From Chloracidobacterium sp. (lineage in GTDB: Bacteria > Acidobacteriota > Blastocatellia > Chloracidobacteriales > Chloracidobacteriaceae): a stretch of DNA of 64,000 nt. Each line of letters begins with the position of its first letter. Within the stretch, counting starts at the first letter, position 1. Under the pieces are notes generated by a model. That model was not told the DNA's origin and searched no databases. It worked only from the letters and a program-made list of their open reading frames with translations. Below are positions 55,103 through 64,000 of the stretch, piece after piece. Location of the stretch: NCBI GenBank assembly GCA_025057975.1, contig JANWUV010000010.1, positions 1 through 64,000 of the forward strand, given 5' to 3'. Made by a program: the position numbers and the translations under genes.

Positions 55103-55981
55103 TTAGTCACGCAAAGTCCGTCCGCTTGTCGCCCAAGGCGGCAGATTGAGCACGGGACGGTAGTTGCCTTCCTCAAAGCTGAACTTGAAGTAGCCGTCAA
55201 ACCGTGAAACGTCGGAGATACCTTCACCACGAGCCAGCGTTGGCATCCGAAAGCGGTCGTTGAACTGTGAATAGTCTACCGTCGCCGAAATGGAGCGGAT
55301 GTTCTTGAGGTTCTTGTCCAGCACCTCCAAGTTGTACATCCTGTCTATTGTCAGCGTCAGCATTTCGCCCTGCTCGTTTAGATAAATCACGCCGGACGCC
55401 AACGGAACGGCGCGCGACCGGGTGCGCGGTCGAAACCGAAAGGCCAACTCACCCTCGCGGGGCGAGGTCGTCGGTTCGAACTCGTAGTACACAACGCGCT
55501 CCGGCGTCAGTGGAAAGAAAATCAAATCAAAAAAACCCTGCGCCGAAAGGATGGTTAATGCCTTCGGATCAACTCGGCTCTTGGGGCGGCCGTTGTCGTC
55601 GGTGTCACTGACAATCCGTGTCAGCACTGGATACTGGCCAGTTTCATCCGGGCGCGTCGCCGGTTCAACAATGACTTCTGTTTCACGGTTCTGGCGGCGG
55701 CGTCCCGGTGGATCGCCGTTGCGACGCGGTTTCTCATAACGCTCAACCACTAGCCGCTGCCGGTAGGCGCAGCGGTCGCGCACAACGGCGGACTGAAACT
55801 GGTTGCAAACGGCTCGGCAAACCACCGGCGGGATGCCGCTACAGTCATAACTTGGGCTACCTGGGCACTCCGGGCTAGGCGGCTGCCCCAACCTACCGAA
55901 ACCGGTCATCGGCAGACCACCAAGACCAACCAGAATGACGGCCGCGGCCAGGACCAACCGAAACCTAACTTCGTATCTCAT
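55103..55981 (-). CDS. Exported protein of unknown function
   Basis: This is a 292-residue protein with a signal peptide (LVLAAAVILVGLGGLPMTGFG). A Cys-rich stretch follows (SPECPGSPSYDCSGIPPVVC, then CNQF and DRCAYRQR), then an Arg-rich linker, then strands reminiscent of LolA/LolB/RseB-fold domains (LTLTIDRMYNLEVLDKNLKNI and FDGYFKFSFEEGNYRPVLNLP). The family was not firmly recognised. The ATG at 55981 has GAGGTG about 12 bases upstream. Confidence 0.65.
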   Translation of the reverse strand: MRYEVRFRLVLAAAVILVGLGGLPMTGFGRLGQPPSPECPGSPSYDCSGIPPVVCRAVCNQFQSAVVRDRCAYRQRLVVERYEKPRRNGDPPGRRRQNRETEVIVEPATRPDETGQYPVLTRIVSDTDDNGRPKSRVDPKALTILSAQGFFDLIFFPLTPERVVYYEFEPTTSPREGELAFRFRPRTRSRAVPLASGVIYLNEQGEMLTLTIDRMYNLEVLDKNLKNIRSISATVDYSQFNDRFRMPTLARGEGISDVSRFDGYFKFSFEEGNYRPVLNLPPWATSGRTLRD

Positions 55982-56096
55982 GACGCTTTCTTTCACCTCA
56001 ACAACATTGCGTCACTCAGGCGACGCTTGACAAGCAAGTCCGGCGGTGGCGCATAAACTATGCCGAATGTATGCCACATCCAAGTCTGGAGTCGTC

Positions 56097-56750
56097 ATGC
56101 AGGATCGCACCTACCGTCTCCCATGCGGATTTCATCTTGCCACTTTGGCCAACGACATTCGCCATTTTTTCCTGATGCGCGACCACCGCGTCCAAGTTGT
56201 GCCGGTGGGCGAAACAATCATCATCCAAGCGGTGCGCGATTCAACCCTGACGACGCTGCTTGGCCAGTCCTCGGCCCTGACAGTGCGACTGCAACCAATA
56301 GGGGACCGTCTGCTAGTTGAGGTTGGGACAAGCAAGTGGTTGGAAAAAGCCGCGCTGGGTGTTGTCGGCTATGTTTTGTTAGGGCCGCTTGTCGTCCTCC
56401 CAATTGTTGGCGCGTTCAATCAACTCAAACTGGTCGAGGATCTGTGGGCGCATTTGGACGCCTACTTTGCTCAACAAGTCACTGACCGGTGGCAGCCGCC
56501 AGCGGCACCGCCGGAACCGTCTTACCGCAGTCCTACGCCGCCGCCACGTCAGAGTGACGAGCAACTTTGCATTGCCTGCCGCGCCCCAATGCCGCCCACC
56601 GCCGTCTTCTGTTCCCGCTGTGGGGCGCGAGCTTCTGTCGTGCCGTACCCTGCCGGGGTCGCAAGTACGCTGCCGACTTGCCCCCAGTGCGGCCTCGTCA
56701 ATCAGGTGGGGGCTCGTTTTTGTTCGGGGTGTGGCTACAGATTCCCGTAG
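56097..56750 (+). CDS. Zinc-ribbon membrane-associated protein
   Basis: This 217-residue protein has a basic N-terminal domain of strands (DSTLTTLLGQSSALTVRLQP), one hydrophobic segment (GVVGYVLLGPLVVLPIVGAF), a Pro-rich linker, and two zinc ribbons at the C-terminus (CIAC and CSRC, then CPQC and CSGC). GGAG precedes the ATG at 56097 by 5 bases. Zinc-ribbon proteins of this kind have no known general role. The last 53 bases overlap the kinase gene on the other strand. Confidence 0.65.
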   Translation: MQDRTYRLPCGFHLATLANDIRHFFLMRDHRVQVVPVGETIIIQAVRDSTLTTLLGQSSALTVRLQPIGDRLLVEVGTSKWLEKAALGVVGYVLLGPLVVLPIVGAFNQLKLVEDLWAHLDAYFAQQVTDRWQPPAAPPEPSYRSPTPPPRQSDEQLCIACRAPMPPTAVFCSRCGARASVVPYPAGVASTLPTCPQCGLVNQVGARFCSGCGYRFP

Positions 56751-59700
56751 GCGTCCGGCGCGCAACTTGCCCTGTCATCGCTGATAATGCAAACGCGCCG
56801 CTGGTCTCCGCGACGGGTATTATCACGGTAAAGGTGCTTCCGACGCCGACCTGACTGCGTACAGAAACCGTACCGCCATGGGCGGCCATAATGCGCCGCA
56901 CAATGGACAAGCCTAAGCCGACACCCAGCGAGCGCTGTTGTGTGTTCGACTGTCGATAGGGATCAAAAATGTATGGCAGTTCTTCGGCAGGAATCCCTGG
57001 CCCGGTGTCGGTGATGGAAACCTGGATGTAGCGTTTGCCGACCTCAACGCCGACGCCTTCAAACACTGCGGCTTCAACCGTGACCATGCCCTGCGCTGGC
57101 GTGAACTTAATCGCATTAGAGAGCAAGTTCATAAAAACACGCTCTAATTTCTTGCCGTCGGCGCGGATGAGCGGGAGGTTGGATGGTATGGCGGGTTGCA
57201 CTTCGATGTTTTTCTCCCGCGCCATAATTTGCGCGGCGGCGATGCACTGATGAAGCAGAGTGGTCACGTCAAGCTCATGAGGCGAAAGTTGAATGTCCTG
57301 CGCTTCGGCGCGAAAGACCTCCAGCAGTTCGGTGATGAGCGCCGTCATGTTGGCGACATTGGTTTTGGCGGCTTGGATCAGTTCAAGCGCATCGGCGTCG
57401 CCTTCATTTTGCATTTCAAGAAACTCCAGTGTGGCCAATACGACCGCCAGCGGCGATTTGAGGTCATGCACCAGCATGGCAGTAAAACCCTGCTTGATGC
57501 GATCCAGTTCCTGCAGGCGCTCGTTCGCCTCACGCAGTTGGGCGTTGGCGGCTTCAATCGTTTGCTTGGACGCTTCCAGTTGCGCGTTTGCCAGCGCTAG
57601 GGCTTCATTCTTGCTCCTGAGCAGCGCCTCCGACTCAGCGCGCTGCCGGTTTTCACGTGCGAGCAGGGTTGCCCTGAGTTCGGCTTCACGCAGAGCAGCC
57701 GCTAGGCCTAGGCGGTGTGCCTGAAAGCGGAACGCTAGTATCAGCGCAACCCCGCCGGCGCAAGTGTATAGGATGGACGCCCACCACGTCCGCCACCACG
57801 GGGCTTGCACCCGGATCAGCACACTTACCCCAGTTTCATTCCATACGCCGTCCGGATTGGCGGCTTTGACTCGAAAGACATACTCGCCGGGCGGCAAGTT
57901 CGTGTAGGTCGCTTGCAGCGCGCCCGCTGCCAGCCGCCAGTCCCGGTCAAAGCCGATCAGCCGATAGGCGTAGCGGTTCTCCTCCGGCGCGCTGAAATCC
58001 AACGCGACAAACTTCAGCGTCAGAGCGCGATCGTCAGGCTGCAGGGTCAGTCCCTGCGGCGTAATCGGTAAAGCACGGTCTAGGGTGCGCGCTTCGGTGA
58101 TCGCCACCGGCGGTCCGTCCGAGCTGCGTTTGATGTCACGTGGAAAGAACCAGTTGAGGCCGTTTGGTCCACCAAAGAGCAGCGCTCCAGAGGATAGCTT
58201 GAGTACGGCGGCGCGGTTGAATTCCAGTCCCTGCAAGCCGCTCCCCAACCCGAATATCTCAATGTGTTTCGTCACAGGGTTGTAGCAAACCAGCCCCCGG
58301 TCGGTTGAGATCCAGAGTCGGCTGTCGTCATCGGGCAGCACCCCATAAGCGTTGTCGTGCGGCAGTCCGTTAGCCGTCGTTAGGTGCTCCACAAAAGCGT
58401 CAGTTTGCGCGTCGTAGCGGTGTACACCGAGTCCCTTGGTGGACACCCATAGGTTGCCGGACTGATCCTCGTTGACATGCACAACATAGAAGCCATCGGC
58501 CCGCCGTCCGCCCAGTTCCCGGTGCGTATACACCCGGACCTCCTGCGTGACCGGATCTAGCCGTGAAACGGCGTTTTCATAACCAACCCAAATCCGTCCA
58601 GCGCGGTCTTCATACAGGCACTGAATGCCATCCGACACATCGGGCGGCATTTGAATAGCCGCCGGTTGGAATACTTGGAGTGTTCTTCGGTCGTCCGCTA
58701 GGCAGTAGAGTCCATCTGATCCGAAGCCAAACCACAAGTTGCGGCGGCGATCCTCAAAGATGGCGTGAACGCTGGCGCGGGGCATATTCGGTACGGGGAC
58801 AAACCGCCGCCATCGTGCATCAAGGCGATACACGCCGGTTTTGGTTCCAAGCCACACTTCGCCTCGATGATCCACACAGACGGCCCAAACCCATCCTACG
58901 GCGGGCAGCGCGCTGGTGTTGTCGGCGCGCGGCTCATACCGCACAACACGCCCGGTTTTCAGATCAACTTGGTTGACGCCGTCGTACTGGGTGGCGACCC
59001 ACACCGTTCCGTCCGGCGCTTCCGCCAAACCACGAATAAAGTTGCCGCTGAGTGAGTTCGGCTCAAATGGATCATGATGTAGCCAGTGAAACCGCTGGGT
59101 GGAGGGAGCGTAGAGGCTGATCCCATAGCCGCCGTCGCCGACCCACAGTGCGCCGGTTCGATCCACCAATAGCGACCGGACATCGTTGCCGCCTAGACTG
59201 GTTGCGTAGCGTGGATCCGATTGAATTTTCACAACCTCTCCGGTTTGCCGATGGTACCGCAGCAATCCGTCGCCCGTTCCTAACCAGAGCCATTGCTTGT
59301 CAAGGCTGGCTCGAATGACGTTGATATGCGCCCCAGCCAGCGCCCTTCGTCCAGGAATGTCCTCCAGTAAGCGCTCAGTGGCGGTGTCCACGACATACAG
59401 CCCTTGCCAGCCGCCGACGTAGAGCATGTCATCCACCAAACACAGACTGCGAACGCCTTGCTCCTGTACATTATTGGGGAAAGTGTGCCGCAAAACAGGG
59501 AGCATAGAGGGCGGCGATAGCCGCCATAAGCCCGCCATCCCGCCAAACCACAACCGTCCCCGTGTATCTTGGGCGATGGCGGTGACGCGCGGATACCGCG
59601 TTTCGCTTCCCAAGGTGTACGGTAAAATCCGTCTGCGGTCTGGCGTGAGCCGCCCAATGCCCGCCCATGAGCCAATCCAGAGCACGCCTTCGTTGTCTTC

Positions 59701-60138
59701 CAAGATGGCCTCGATGCGCGGATAGCGCCCTTGGTGGTCAACCGGCAGCCCTTCAGTGATGAAGGAGAAAGTTTCCGTCCAGCGGTCGAAACGGGCGAGA
59801 CCGCGTGCATTCGTCCCCACCCACAATACGCCGTCGCGCGACTCGTACAAGCTGCATACCGTAAAGGTTGGGGTTCGCCCATCCTCCTGGATGCGAAAGA
59901 TTTTGAACTCAACGCCGTCATAGCGGTTCAGCCCGTCTTCGGTAGCAATCCAGATGAACCCCTGCCGATCTTGAAGCAAAGCAAGAACACCATTGTTTGA
60001 CAGACCGTGAGCTTGGTTGAGCCGTCGAAAGGCTGGTTCTGGATGCGCGGCGGCCTGGCGCCACTCACCCAAAATGGACAGGATGAGGAAAACCACCCCG
60101 GCAAGCCACGCTGTCCAACGCCCTTTCATCAGGCTCAC
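56698..60138 (-). CDS. Two-component sensor kinase with beta-propeller sensor
   Basis: This 1146-residue sensor has a signal segment, then many propeller repeats of the WIATEDGLNRYDG or VWVGTNARGLARFD type (about 40-690), forming an external propeller as in hybrid regulators of Bacteroidetes. A Y_Y_Y domain (YRLIGFDRDW, NLPPGEYVFRVKA) comes next, then a membrane helix, a coiled coil (about 800-880), the kinase histidine His891 in VHDLKSPLAVV, and the ATPase boxes NLLSNAIKFTP, DTGPGIP and GVGLGLSIVRRI. There is no receiver or HTH domain. No response regulator is next to it, so it is an orphan here. Signal and target are unknown. Confidence 0.9.
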   Translation of the reverse strand: MSLMKGRWTAWLAGVVFLILSILGEWRQAAAHPEPAFRRLNQAHGLSNNGVLALLQDRQGFIWIATEDGLNRYDGVEFKIFRIQEDGRTPTFTVCSLYESRDGVLWVGTNARGLARFDRWTETFSFITEGLPVDHQGRYPRIEAILEDNEGVLWIGSWAGIGRLTPDRRRILPYTLGSETRYPRVTAIAQDTRGRLWFGGMAGLWRLSPPSMLPVLRHTFPNNVQEQGVRSLCLVDDMLYVGGWQGLYVVDTATERLLEDIPGRRALAGAHINVIRASLDKQWLWLGTGDGLLRYHRQTGEVVKIQSDPRYATSLGGNDVRSLLVDRTGALWVGDGGYGISLYAPSTQRFHWLHHDPFEPNSLSGNFIRGLAEAPDGTVWVATQYDGVNQVDLKTGRVVRYEPRADNTSALPAVGWVWAVCVDHRGEVWLGTKTGVYRLDARWRRFVPVPNMPRASVHAIFEDRRRNLWFGFGSDGLYCLADDRRTLQVFQPAAIQMPPDVSDGIQCLYEDRAGRIWVGYENAVSRLDPVTQEVRVYTHRELGGRRADGFYVVHVNEDQSGNLWVSTKGLGVHRYDAQTDAFVEHLTTANGLPHDNAYGVLPDDDSRLWISTDRGLVCYNPVTKHIEIFGLGSGLQGLEFNRAAVLKLSSGALLFGGPNGLNWFFPRDIKRSSDGPPVAITEARTLDRALPITPQGLTLQPDDRALTLKFVALDFSAPEENRYAYRLIGFDRDWRLAAGALQATYTNLPPGEYVFRVKAANPDGVWNETGVSVLIRVQAPWWRTWWASILYTCAGGVALILAFRFQAHRLGLAAALREAELRATLLARENRQRAESEALLRSKNEALALANAQLEASKQTIEAANAQLREANERLQELDRIKQGFTAMLVHDLKSPLAVVLATLEFLEMQNEGDADALELIQAAKTNVANMTALITELLEVFRAEAQDIQLSPHELDVTTLLHQCIAAAQIMAREKNIEVQPAIPSNLPLIRADGKKLERVFMNLLSNAIKFTPAQGMVTVEAAVFEGVGVEVGKRYIQVSITDTGPGIPAEELPYIFDPYRQSNTQQRSLGVGLGLSIVRRIMAAHGGTVSVRSQVGVGSTFTVIIPVAETSGAFALSAMTGQVARRTPTGICSHTPNKNEPPPD

Positions 60139-60170
60139 CCACCTCGCGCCTCAACCTTCGTCGTCATTTG

Positions 60171-60515
60171 TTACGAGGATGAGAAGTAAAGCCACAGGAA
60201 ACGAATCAAGCTTACCAGAAATGACACCGTTCCGATGCCGCCCAGTGCCAGCGCCCAGCGGGCGCGCCGCTGGAGAGCGGGTAGTCGGCGGCGCAAGTCA
60301 GATGGCAGTTCAGCGTCTTCTTCAAGGCGAAGGATGCCAGCCTGCGTCTGAATCGCTAGAAAGAGCGCGATGACGCCAATGGGGATGGTACACAGCCAAC
60401 CCGCCAGCGCCGACAATGCGCCTAGCGTCAACCCAAGGAAGGCGCGTCCTTCAAGCCATACAACATCATGGCGGGGTGATTTGGTGGGCTGAAAGTGTGC
60501 GCCTTGTTCCAACAC
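60171..60515 (-). CDS. Small membrane protein of unknown function
   Basis: This 114-residue protein has two N-terminal hydrophobic stretches in tandem (FLGLTLGALSALAGWLCTIPIGVIALFLAI) and one at the C-terminus (LALGGIGTVSFLVSLIRFLWLYF), with a basic loop between. This resembles DUF4190-type small membrane proteins, but the match is not firm. It is 32 bases upstream of the kinase start on the same strand, so it may be co-transcribed with the kinase. Confidence 0.55.
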   Translation of the reverse strand: MLEQGAHFQPTKSPRHDVVWLEGRAFLGLTLGALSALAGWLCTIPIGVIALFLAIQTQAGILRLEEDAELPSDLRRRLPALQRRARWALALGGIGTVSFLVSLIRFLWLYFSSS

Positions 60516-60743
60516 GCCGCCTCACAACGAGCTGCCCCAGCAGCTCTGCACATACGTTGCCGCAAACTCTTCGTCGCTTCTCGGCAAGTCCATCACGCCC
60601 TCAACAAGGGTGGTCGGTGCGACAGCTTAGTGAAGGGGCTGTGAAAGCTGCCCATAGAGAGCCGTGGAGCAGTGCTGGGTCTAGCGACTGAGCGATACGC
60701 ATACGATTCCCCCAGACAGCAGACGGCATGGGTTGTGACGAAC

Positions 60744-61283
60744 TTACTTTGAAATCAAGCTCACAACCAGCCACAGCACCCAAGCGGCGGTCGCCACACC
60801 ACCAAGAATAGCGCCAGCAAGCGCTATGCCCTGTCCGTCGTTGACGCCAAGGCGCTGCAGGCCATTTTTCGCCTGAATACCAATGCCTAGAGCAATCGGC
60901 CCTAAAAGACCGCAGCACAACAACCCCAGAAGACCAAGAATCAACGAATTCCGTGCCTGCGATTGTAGGCGTCCGACCTCTGGGAAGAAAGCTGGCGGTG
61001 GATACCCAACTTGCCCGTAGGCTGGAGGCGTGTAAGTCGCCGGCGGTGTGGGGTAGGGATAGGGTGGCGAGGTGTAGGTACTAGGTGTCGGCGGCGGATA
61101 CAACGGCGCTTGATAAGGCGATTGCAGTTGCGTCGGCGCTTCGAATGGAGTCGTCGTGCCAATGTCCGTGCCGCTGTCGGCCGAGCCCAACGGCGGCATA
61201 GTCGGATTTGGCGCCCCACAGTTGAAGCAAGCCGTTACGGTATCTTCATTGAGCGCGCCACAGTTCGGGCAGTAGTACGGCAT
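60744..61283 (-). CDS. Zinc-ribbon protein with DUF4190-like membrane part
   Basis: This 179-residue protein starts with a zinc ribbon (YYCPNCGALNEDTVTACFNCG), continues with a Pro/Tyr-rich linker of about 75 residues, and ends with two hydrophobic segments (LGLLGLLCCGLLGPIALGIGIQ and GAILGGVATAAWVLWLVVSLI). It is probably membrane-bound with the ribbon in the cytoplasm. The architecture is common among small proteins of unknown role. It ends about 230 bases before the gene at 60171. Confidence 0.65.
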   Translation of the reverse strand: MPYYCPNCGALNEDTVTACFNCGAPNPTMPPLGSADSGTDIGTTTPFEAPTQLQSPYQAPLYPPPTPSTYTSPPYPYPTPPATYTPPAYGQVGYPPPAFFPEVGRLQSQARNSLILGLLGLLCCGLLGPIALGIGIQAKNGLQRLGVNDGQGIALAGAILGGVATAAWVLWLVVSLISK

Positions 61284-61289
61284 AAAGCA

Positions 61290-62828
61290 CTAAGCGCCGC
61301 CAGCGGAGACAGGATCAGCTGCGCCGGTCATCAGCAAACCGAGCGCAGCTTGAGATGTGTGAGCCGGATCAACCTCACCGACGATGCGGCCATCATACAT
61401 AACCAGCAACCGGTCACTAAGCGACAGAACCTCTTCCAACTCAGCTGACACCAGTAGGACACCGACCCCGGTGTCGCGCAACGCCAGCAGTTTACGGTGA
61501 ATGAACTCAATGGCTCCAATGTCCACACCACGGGTCGGCTGAGCGACCAGCAACAGTTTCGGCGGCAGTTCAAACTCCCGCCCAACGACCAACTTTTGTT
61601 GGTTGCCGCCCGACAGCGACCGCGACAACGCTAGTGGATTCGGGGGGCGGACATCAAAGTCCCGTAGCAGCGCCTCCGTGCGCCGGTGGATGTAGGGACG
61701 GTCGAGGACGCCAAATCGCGCCGCCGGCGGATGATAATGATCGCCGAGGATGACGTTGTCCGAGAGATTGAAATCCAGCAGAAGCGCACGTTTGTGACGA
61801 TCTTCAGGGACGTGCGCCACGCCCAACGCTCGGATGGCGCGCGGTGACAGCCCAACGATGGACCTGCCGAGCAGCCGGGCGTCGCCCGCCGTTGGCTTTA
61901 GAAGCCCGGCCAGACACTCAATAAGCTCCGACTGACCGTTACCCTCGACGCCGGCGACACCAACAACTTCACCGGCCCGGACTTGAAAGGACACCCCTTG
62001 AAGCGCCCGTGCGCCATTCGGTTTGGTCAGCGTCAATCGGTCAACCTCAAGCAACACGTCTTTCGGGCGGGCCGGCGTTTTCTCAACCCGAAGGAGTACG
62101 TCCCGCCCGACCATGAGACGCGCAAGCTCCTCAGCCGAAGTCCGGTGGGTTTCCACCTCGCCGACGACCCTGCCGTCGCGCATGACGGTGACGCGGTCGG
62201 ATAGCGCCAGCACCTCATTGAGCTTGTGGGTGATGATGATGATGGTTTTACCTTGGGCGCGGAGGGCGCGAAGGACGGTGAAGAGTTCTTCAACTTCCGG
62301 CGGCGTCAGAACAGCTGTCGGTTCATCGAGGATCAGCACTTCCGCGCCACGGTATAGCGTCTTGAGAATCTCAACCCGCTGCTGTTCGCCGACGGAGAGT
62401 TCACTGATGAGCGCGTCCGGGTCAGCGCGCAGTTTGTACCGCGCACACAAATCAAGCAGCTTTTGTCGTGCGCCAGTGTAGTCCACCGTGAGTCCGGCGC
62501 ACGGCTCTGCACCGAGGATGACGTTTTCCAGAACGGTTAGCGTCGGCACGAGCATGAAGTGCTGGTGTACCATGCCCAGGCCGGCGGCGATGGCGTCGCG
62601 TGGGGAGGCAAAACGCACTGTCCGCCCGTGCAGGACGATTTCCCCGGCGTCCGGTGTATAGAGGCCGTAGAGGATGTTCATCGCCGTGGATTTACCGGCC
62701 CCGTTTTCACCAATGACGGCGTGAATGCTGCGCGGCGCAATCCTAAGCGTCACAGCGTCGTTGGCGACCAGCGCGCCGAAACGCTTAGTGACGCCGCGCA
62801 TTTCAATAGCCGGCGGGTGATGGTCCAT
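61290..62828 (-). CDS. ABC transporter ATPase, nucleoside/simple-sugar type
   Basis: This 512-residue protein has two ATPase halves in one chain. The first has [18 protein letters not shown], the signature [12 protein letters not shown] and [13 protein letters not shown]; the second has [33 protein letters not shown] and PTRGVDIGA. The double form and wording fit the YufO/NupO group that imports nucleosides or simple sugars. Permease and binding-protein genes are not in the window; downstream is a zinc-ribbon gene only 6 bases away. No permease lies upstream either, beyond a tRNA. Confidence 0.88.
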   Translation of the reverse strand: MDHHPPAIEMRGVTKRFGALVANDAVTLRIAPRSIHAVIGENGAGKSTAMNILYGLYTPDAGEIVLHGRTVRFASPRDAIAAGLGMVHQHFMLVPTLTVLENVILGAEPCAGLTVDYTGARQKLLDLCARYKLRADPDALISELSVGEQQRVEILKTLYRGAEVLILDEPTAVLTPPEVEELFTVLRALRAQGKTIIIITHKLNEVLALSDRVTVMRDGRVVGEVETHRTSAEELARLMVGRDVLLRVEKTPARPKDVLLEVDRLTLTKPNGARALQGVSFQVRAGEVVGVAGVEGNGQSELIECLAGLLKPTAGDARLLGRSIVGLSPRAIRALGVAHVPEDRHKRALLLDFNLSDNVILGDHYHPPAARFGVLDRPYIHRRTEALLRDFDVRPPNPLALSRSLSGGNQQKLVVGREFELPPKLLLVAQPTRGVDIGAIEFIHRKLLALRDTGVGVLLVSAELEEVLSLSDRLLVMYDGRIVGEVDPAHTSQAALGLLMTGAADPVSAGGA

Positions 62829-62885
62829 GACGCAAGAGGACGCAGGGGAATAACCTGCTCCGCATGAGAAGCAGCCTAAAGGAAG

Positions 62886-62962
<77 letters not shown>

Positions 62963-63024
62963 AACCAGCTAAAGCGGGAGACGAACGTAGCGTGTTTCCC
63001 AAAAAAAAGCAAGGTGGGGAAACT

Positions 63025-63525
63025 TCACGGCGCGGCGACTTCCTCTACACGGGCTGATTGAATCACTACTGGTTTGAGCGGCTGATCTTGGGCGTTGGTC
63101 GGCGTCTCAGCAATGGCGTCCACCACCTCCTGCCCAGACACGACGCGCCCAAAAATGGTGTAGTTCGGCGGCAGGGCGCACTTTTTGTGGATGATGAAGA
63201 ACTGGCTGCCGTTCGTGTTTGGCCCTCGATTCGCCATCGCAACGACGCCCGGCACATAACCCGTCTGGTACAGCGGCGAGTTGGGATTGATTTCATCGGC
63301 GAATTCGCCTCCAAAGGCGGACTCGCCGCCGGCACCCGTCCCCGTCGGATCGCCGCCCTGAATCATAAAGCCGCGAATGACGCGATGAAATGTGACGTTT
63401 GTGTAGTAGCCGCAATTGGCCAGCAGGGTAAAGTTTTCAACGGTTTTTGGGGCGTCTTCAGGCAGGAGCTCAAACCGAATCTCGCCGAAGTTTGTGACCA
63501 AGGTAGCGATGAGCTTGGCGGCCAT
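63025..63525 (-). CDS. Peptidyl-prolyl cis-trans isomerase, cyclophilin type
   Basis: This is a 166-residue cyclophilin that speeds proline isomerisation during folding. Visible are the active-site stretch [43 protein letters not shown] and [18 protein letters not shown]. No signal peptide is seen, so it is probably cytoplasmic. The ATG at 63525 (MAAKLIATLV) is preferred to an upstream ATG. A close homologue lies directly upstream on the same strand. Confidence 0.93.
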   Translation of the reverse strand: MAAKLIATLVTNFGEIRFELLPEDAPKTVENFTLLANCGYYTNVTFHRVIRGFMIQGGDPTGTGAGGESAFGGEFADEINPNSPLYQTGYVPGVVAMANRGPNTNGSQFFIIHKKCALPPNYTIFGRVVSGQEVVDAIAETPTNAQDQPLKPVVIQSARVEEVAAP

Positions 63526-63610
63526 GCTGGGTATCCTTTTCAAGATAAAGTCGCGCAAGCATAGCCCAGACGCGCTGGATCGTCACTGCGCTTGCTGATC
63601 ACGATTTACT

Positions 63611-64000
63611 TCATAGTTCACTGACCGTCGCCGAGATGATCCGCACTGGGGTAAGCGGTCGGTCGTTGGGGCCAGTCGGGGTCTCGGCGATGGCGTCCAC
63701 GACCTCCTGCCCTGCAATGACGCGCCCAAAAATGGTGTAGTTCGGCGGGAGTTGGTAATCGCGGTGCATAATGAAGAACTGACTGCCGTTGGTGTTTGGT
63801 CCGCGATTGGCCATCGCTACGATGCCGGCCTTGTAGCCGGCTAGATACAACGGCGACTTTGGGTCAATTTCGTCCGCAAACTCACCGCCGAAGGCCGATT
63901 CACCGCCGGTACCGTCGCCCCGTGGATCGCCAGTTTGGATCATGAAGCCCTTGATCACGCGGTGAAACGTCAGGCCGTTGTAGTATTTGCGTTCCGCCAG
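63611..64000 (-). CDS. Second cyclophilin, cut by the window edge
   Basis: This 5'-truncated frame reads in from base 64000 and runs 129 residues to the stop at 63611. It contains [47 protein letters not shown] and [20 protein letters not shown], nearly the same as the neighbour gene. The N-terminus lies outside the window. The two are a recent-looking tandem pair of cyclophilins separated by about 85 bases. Confidence 0.9.
   Translation of the reverse strand: MAERKYYNGLTFHRVIKGFMIQTGDPRGDGTGGESAFGGEFADEIDPKSPLYLAGYKAGIVAMANRGPNTNGSQFFIMHRDYQLPPNYTIFGRVIAGQEVVDAIAETPTGPNDRPLTPVRIISATVSEL

Overview
The window looks like a piece of chromosome from a G+C-rich Gram-negative bacterium, most likely an acidobacterium, possibly close to Chloracidobacterium. 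That assignment is inference: it rests on base composition and on the mixture of MglA/MglB, PilB/PilT/PilC, M16-like proteins, a long propeller-type sensor kinase and many secreted proteins of unknown function. No rRNA or photosynthesis gene is present to confirm it. No insertion sequence, prophage, CRISPR array or plasmid gene was seen.

Layout. 0.4-3.2 kb: an M16-family protein without zinc ligands. 3.4-8.5 kb: an A+T-richer accessory island with an intact HicB/HicA pair, a small lipoprotein, a decayed RelE-like toxin with its antitoxin, and a 1099-residue Upf1-like helicase. The island is flanked by diverged copies of a non-coding hairpin repeat. 8.9-12.6 kb: the phosphate uptake operon pstSCAB (minus strand). 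12.8-19.1 kb: an aminotransferase, a second M16-like protein without zinc ligands, a family 9 glycosyltransferase and a SpoIID-type protein. 19.2-23.9 kb: a DUF969/DUF979 membrane pair meeting, tail to tail, a minus-strand run of cytochrome P450, ispD and a PxpC-like gene.

24-29.5 kb (minus strand): a secreted ferritin-like protein, a terminator, then cytochrome c, xseB and an FHA-domain membrane protein; then M48 protease, Fur and a histone-deacetylase-family enzyme. 29.6-32.5 kb: an acyl-CoA ligase and two exported unknowns. 32.9-42.2 kb is mostly housekeeping: enolase, phosphatidylserine decarboxylase and synthase, a sirtuin lacking its zinc cysteines, MglB/MglA, FabI, YbeY, a CorC-like CBS protein and RsmD. 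42.4-50.2 kb: a ferredoxin-domain protein, a zinc dehydrogenase, alanine racemase, exported unknowns and ComEC.

50.3-55 kb: pilB-pilT-pilC, divergent from comEC, so the DNA-uptake channel and the pilus motor sit together. 55-64 kb: exported and zinc-ribbon proteins around a 1146-residue sensor kinase, an ABC ATPase of the nucleoside/sugar type, tRNA-Arg(CCG) and two tandem cyclophilins, the second cut by the window edge.

The strongest leads are the helicase island with its decayed toxin-antitoxin pair, the two M16-like proteins that have lost all zinc ligands, the zinc-less sirtuin, the P450-ispD coupling, MglBA beside a PilB with apparent c-di-GMP-binding motifs, and the non-coding repeat. 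Start sites were set by eye from Shine-Dalgarno spacing and signal peptides, and no database search was possible.
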